Origin: Peptococcaceae bacterium BRH_c4a
GTDB lineage: Bacteria > Bacillota > Desulfotomaculia > Desulfotomaculales > Desulfocucumaceae
Length of the DNA: 64,000 nt
Assembly: GCA_000961585.1 (NCBI GenBank)
Contig: LADN01000051.1
Span: 1 to 64,000 of the forward strand
Direction: 5' to 3'
The position numbers and the translations under genes were made by a program. Below, piece by piece: positions 62,356 through 64,000 of the stretch; the stretch's first letter is position 1, and each line of letters starts with the position of its first letter. Under the pieces are notes generated by a model, which was given only the letters and a program-made list of their open reading frames with translations, searched no databases and was not told where the DNA came from.

Positions 62356-62615
62356 ATGAATGCAGTCGCTATTACAGAAAAGCGCCACCGCTTACAACCG
62401 CTAATTGGTCACTCTGGTACTCCTGATCGTTGGAGGCGAACAGCTGCACATACTGTGGTACTTGTGAAAAAGTCTGCCGGATGCAAATAAACCCAGGTCT
62501 TTACCGTGAAACAGGTATTGTGAATCACGGAGACTGCCTGAAATGTTCATGTTGTATTGAGAAATGCCCCCAAAGAGCATTGAGTTTTAATGATAGTTCA
62601 AAAAATGTAGCTTAA
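62356..62615 (+). pseudogene. Frameshifted small Fe-S membrane protein
   Basis: The coding signal moves through three frames. ATG 62356 (SD GGAGGGGGA) gives MNAVAITEKRHRLQPLI. From 62405 the +1 frame gives a hydrophobic LVTLVLLIVGGEQ. From about 62439 the next frame gives CTYCGTCEKVC and CLKCSCCIEKCP, two complete [4Fe-4S] motifs. Joined, they would make a basic N-terminus, one membrane helix and a ferredoxin, resembling NapH/YccM-type proteins. Two one-base shifts imply a pseudogene or sequence errors. If separate, the ferredoxin would start at TTG 62430. It is the third gene of the selD unit. Confidence 0.6.
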
Positions 62616-62645
62616 GAGATGAATTACTTCTTAGCTAAATCCGTT

Positions 62646-62786
62646 TTAGTAGACAAACATTATAATTATTAATATAGCCAGGGCCAGGGATAAAACCACG
62701 TAGTCCTCAGCCCTTTCGGTGGCGAATAGCATTAACGGATTATTATTCTCATTCTCCGGGGTTTTTTCTTTGGATTTATCTGGCAT
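62646..62786 (-). CDS. Small single-span membrane protein
   Basis: This 46-residue minus-strand ORF has ATG 62786 preceded by GGAGG at a good distance. The N-terminal half is hydrophilic (MPDKSKEKTPENENNN) and the C-terminal half is one hydrophobic helix (VVLSLALAILIIIMFVY). I do not recognise a family. It sits in the 474-bp gap between the Fe-S remnant and the IS110 transposase. The rest of the gap (62787-63089) is probably promoter region and the IS end. Confidence 0.5.
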   Translation of the reverse strand: MPDKSKEKTPENENNNPLMLFATERAEDYVVLSLALAILIIIMFVY

Positions 62787-62892
62787 AATAACCTCCATTT
62801 CGCCGCCTACTGCTGGCGACACAAATAGTAATGAAAACGGGATGCGCAGCAAACACCCCTGCGTTACAATGTATCTGAGGGAAAAGCACACT

Positions 62893-63089
62893 ACAAAGCA
62901 CGATGAGGTGAGTTGCAGACTGCCTCTTGGCTTAAATCAGTATAATAACCAGTGTAAGGATCGCCTTTCAAGCACAAATAAGTGGTGCCACGAGGCCGCA
63001 CGCTAATCATTGTTTTAGCTCTTCGTTAAATGTGTGGCAATCCAGTCGCTGCCTTCTCCCTCACGATTTATTTGTGAGGAGGGAAAAAA
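62893..63089 (+). mobile_element. Probable noncoding left end of the IS110 element
   Basis: About 200 bp between the small ORF region and the transposase lacks coding signal. In IS110-group elements this end carries the promoter and the bridge RNA gene. The exact boundary is not visible, because the right end is outside the window. Confidence 0.4.
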
Positions 63090-64000
63090 TTGAAAGTTGT
63101 TTACCCTATTTGTTGTGGCGTCGATGTACACAAGACATTTCTCGTCGCTACGATCATCGCAACCCAGGGCATAGTTCCGAGTTACAAGAAGAAGCGCTTT
63201 TCCACCTTCAACAATTCCATTCTGGCGTTCAAGCAGTGGTTGTTGGATAACAATTGCTTGGACGTCTGCATGGAGAGCACCGGCAAATACTATGTCCCCA
63301 TCTACAATTTACTGGAGGACAGCATCCGCGTTACCGTCGCCAATCCCAAGTGGGTTGCTGCTGTTAAGGGCAACAAGGATGACGTTAAGGACTCCAAGTG
63401 GATCGGCGACCTGTTTCGGCTCGGCCTAGTTCCCGGCAGCTTTATCCCATCTAAGTGCGTCCGCATTTTGCGGGAGTACACACGGTATCGCTTCAAACTC
63501 GTTTCCTGCAAGTCTAGCGAAAAGAACCGCTTCCAGAACGCTTTCACCGTTTGCAATGTCGCCCTTGATGCTGTCGTTTCCGACATGTTTGGCAAATCTG
63601 CCTCATCCATCACGGACTACCTTGTAAACTCTGATACCTTCGATCCGGAGCATTGCATTTCGCTGCTGCAACGATCCCTCAAAAAGAAAGCCGATGCGGT
63701 CATCGAATCCATAGAGGGTTTTCAGATGACCGAGGAACAAAAGGAGCGCATCCGTTTCGTTCGCAAGCACTTGGATTTCGTGGATAAGCTCATTGCTGAT
63801 CTCGATCAAACCATCACCGGTATGGTTGAACCCTTTGAAAGTGCAATCTCCCTGCTGTGTACCATTCCCGGAGTTGACCGCACCTCTGCTATTACGATCA
63901 TCTCCGAGATCGGTACGGATATGTCTCAGTTCTCGTCCTCAAAACGCCTGTGCTGCTGGGCGGGACTAACGCCCGGCAACAATCAATCCGCAGGTAAAAA
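63090..64000 (+). CDS. IS110-family transposase, 3' end beyond the window
   Basis: At least 303 residues are visible, starting at TTG 63090 after GAGGAGGG. The DEDD catalytic residues are visible as D12 (GVDVHKT), E62 (MESTGKYY), and D97/D98 with D101 (GNKDDVKDSKW). The C-terminal transposase_20 domain begins with LLCTIPGVDRTSAITIISEIG and CCWAGLTPGNNQS. The serine-containing end expected in the family lies past 64000. IS110 transposases use a bridge RNA encoded in the noncoding end. Confidence 0.9.
   Translation, partial: MKVVYPICCGVDVHKTFLVATIIATQGIVPSYKKKRFSTFNNSILAFKQWLLDNNCLDVCMESTGKYYVPIYNLLEDSIRVTVANPKWVAAVKGNKDDVKDSKWIGDLFRLGLVPGSFIPSKCVRILREYTRYRFKLVSCKSSEKNRFQNAFTVCNVALDAVVSDMFGKSASSITDYLVNSDTFDPEHCISLLQRSLKKKADAVIESIEGFQMTEEQKERIRFVRKHLDFVDKLIADLDQTITGMVEPFESAISLLCTIPGVDRTSAITIISEIGTDMSQFSSSKRLCCWAGLTPGNNQSAGK

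Noticed and set aside
62400-62470. In-frame TGA at 62424 upstream of the ferredoxin motifs as a fifth Sec codon
   Set aside because: The frame has no start codon between the preceding stop (62337) and the TGA, and the downstream stem is only 4 bp. The hydrophobic and N-terminal pieces lie in other frames, so frameshifts explain it better.

Overview
The window looks like a chromosome segment of a strictly anaerobic, spore-forming, Gram-positive (Firmicutes/Clostridia) bacterium, most like the Desulfotomaculum/Pelotomaculum/Moorella kind. The evidence is an uninterrupted sporulation sigma factor (sigK), an MtrB/TRAP gene, an S-box (SAM-I) riboswitch, strong purine-rich ribosome binding sites with many TTG/GTG starts, and a near-complete acetyl-CoA (Wood-Ljungdahl) carbonyl/methyl branch. 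The species cannot be named from sequence reading alone.

Layout. Positions 1-260 hold the end of an interspersed long-hairpin element. From 272 to 12090 are housekeeping genes: a GH57 branching enzyme and a DUF4912 protein (minus strand), then a CoA-binding protein, nth, trmL, a MoxR/VWA pair, a PAS sigma-54 activator and dnaE. Positions 12091-12600 are repeats. From 12688 to 22336 are mtrB, a DUF2007-like protein, pfkA, pyk, a DedA protein, GNAT, HD-GYP, a DnaQ-like exonuclease and a cNMP/CBS/DUF294 protein. From 24956 down to 22340 (minus strand) an S-box riboswitch precedes DUF39, NIL-ferredoxin and UPF0280, a set linked to an archaeal-type homocysteine pathway. Then come sigK, an orphan sodium-pump decarboxylase beta subunit with two tiny membrane proteins, a GNAT protein, cysK/cysM, an MFS transporter, tRNA-Pro and a degenerate alkaline-phosphatase-fold protein.

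Positions 33436-42831 are the carbonyl branch: cooC, cooS, acsB, acsC, a second cooC/acsF-like gene, acsD and acsE. Positions 42957-56204 are a redox supercluster: hdrA1, flxD/mvhD1, two Flx-type Fe-S proteins, a FlxA-like flavoprotein, an HdrC/B-like protein, hdrA2, mvhD2, metV and metF. It would connect NADH, ferredoxin and methylene-THF reduction by flavin-based electron bifurcation. Both mvhD paralogs are interrupted by an in-frame UGA that replaces a conserved Cys, and each UGA is followed by a hairpin of bacterial SECIS geometry. The UGA sits at a different Cys in each paralog.

The right end holds a CadA-type P-ATPase, an ArsR repressor, a selenocysteine-containing selD, and a polytopic membrane protein whose reading frame crosses an in-frame UGA with its own SECIS-like hairpin (a candidate membrane selenoprotein). 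A frameshifted small Fe-S membrane protein and an IS110-family transposase running off the window follow.

Four selenoprotein-type recoding events and at least five copies of a long-hairpin element with covarying arms are the main unusual content. The hairpin copies fall into two subfamilies, and one copy looks like a hybrid.
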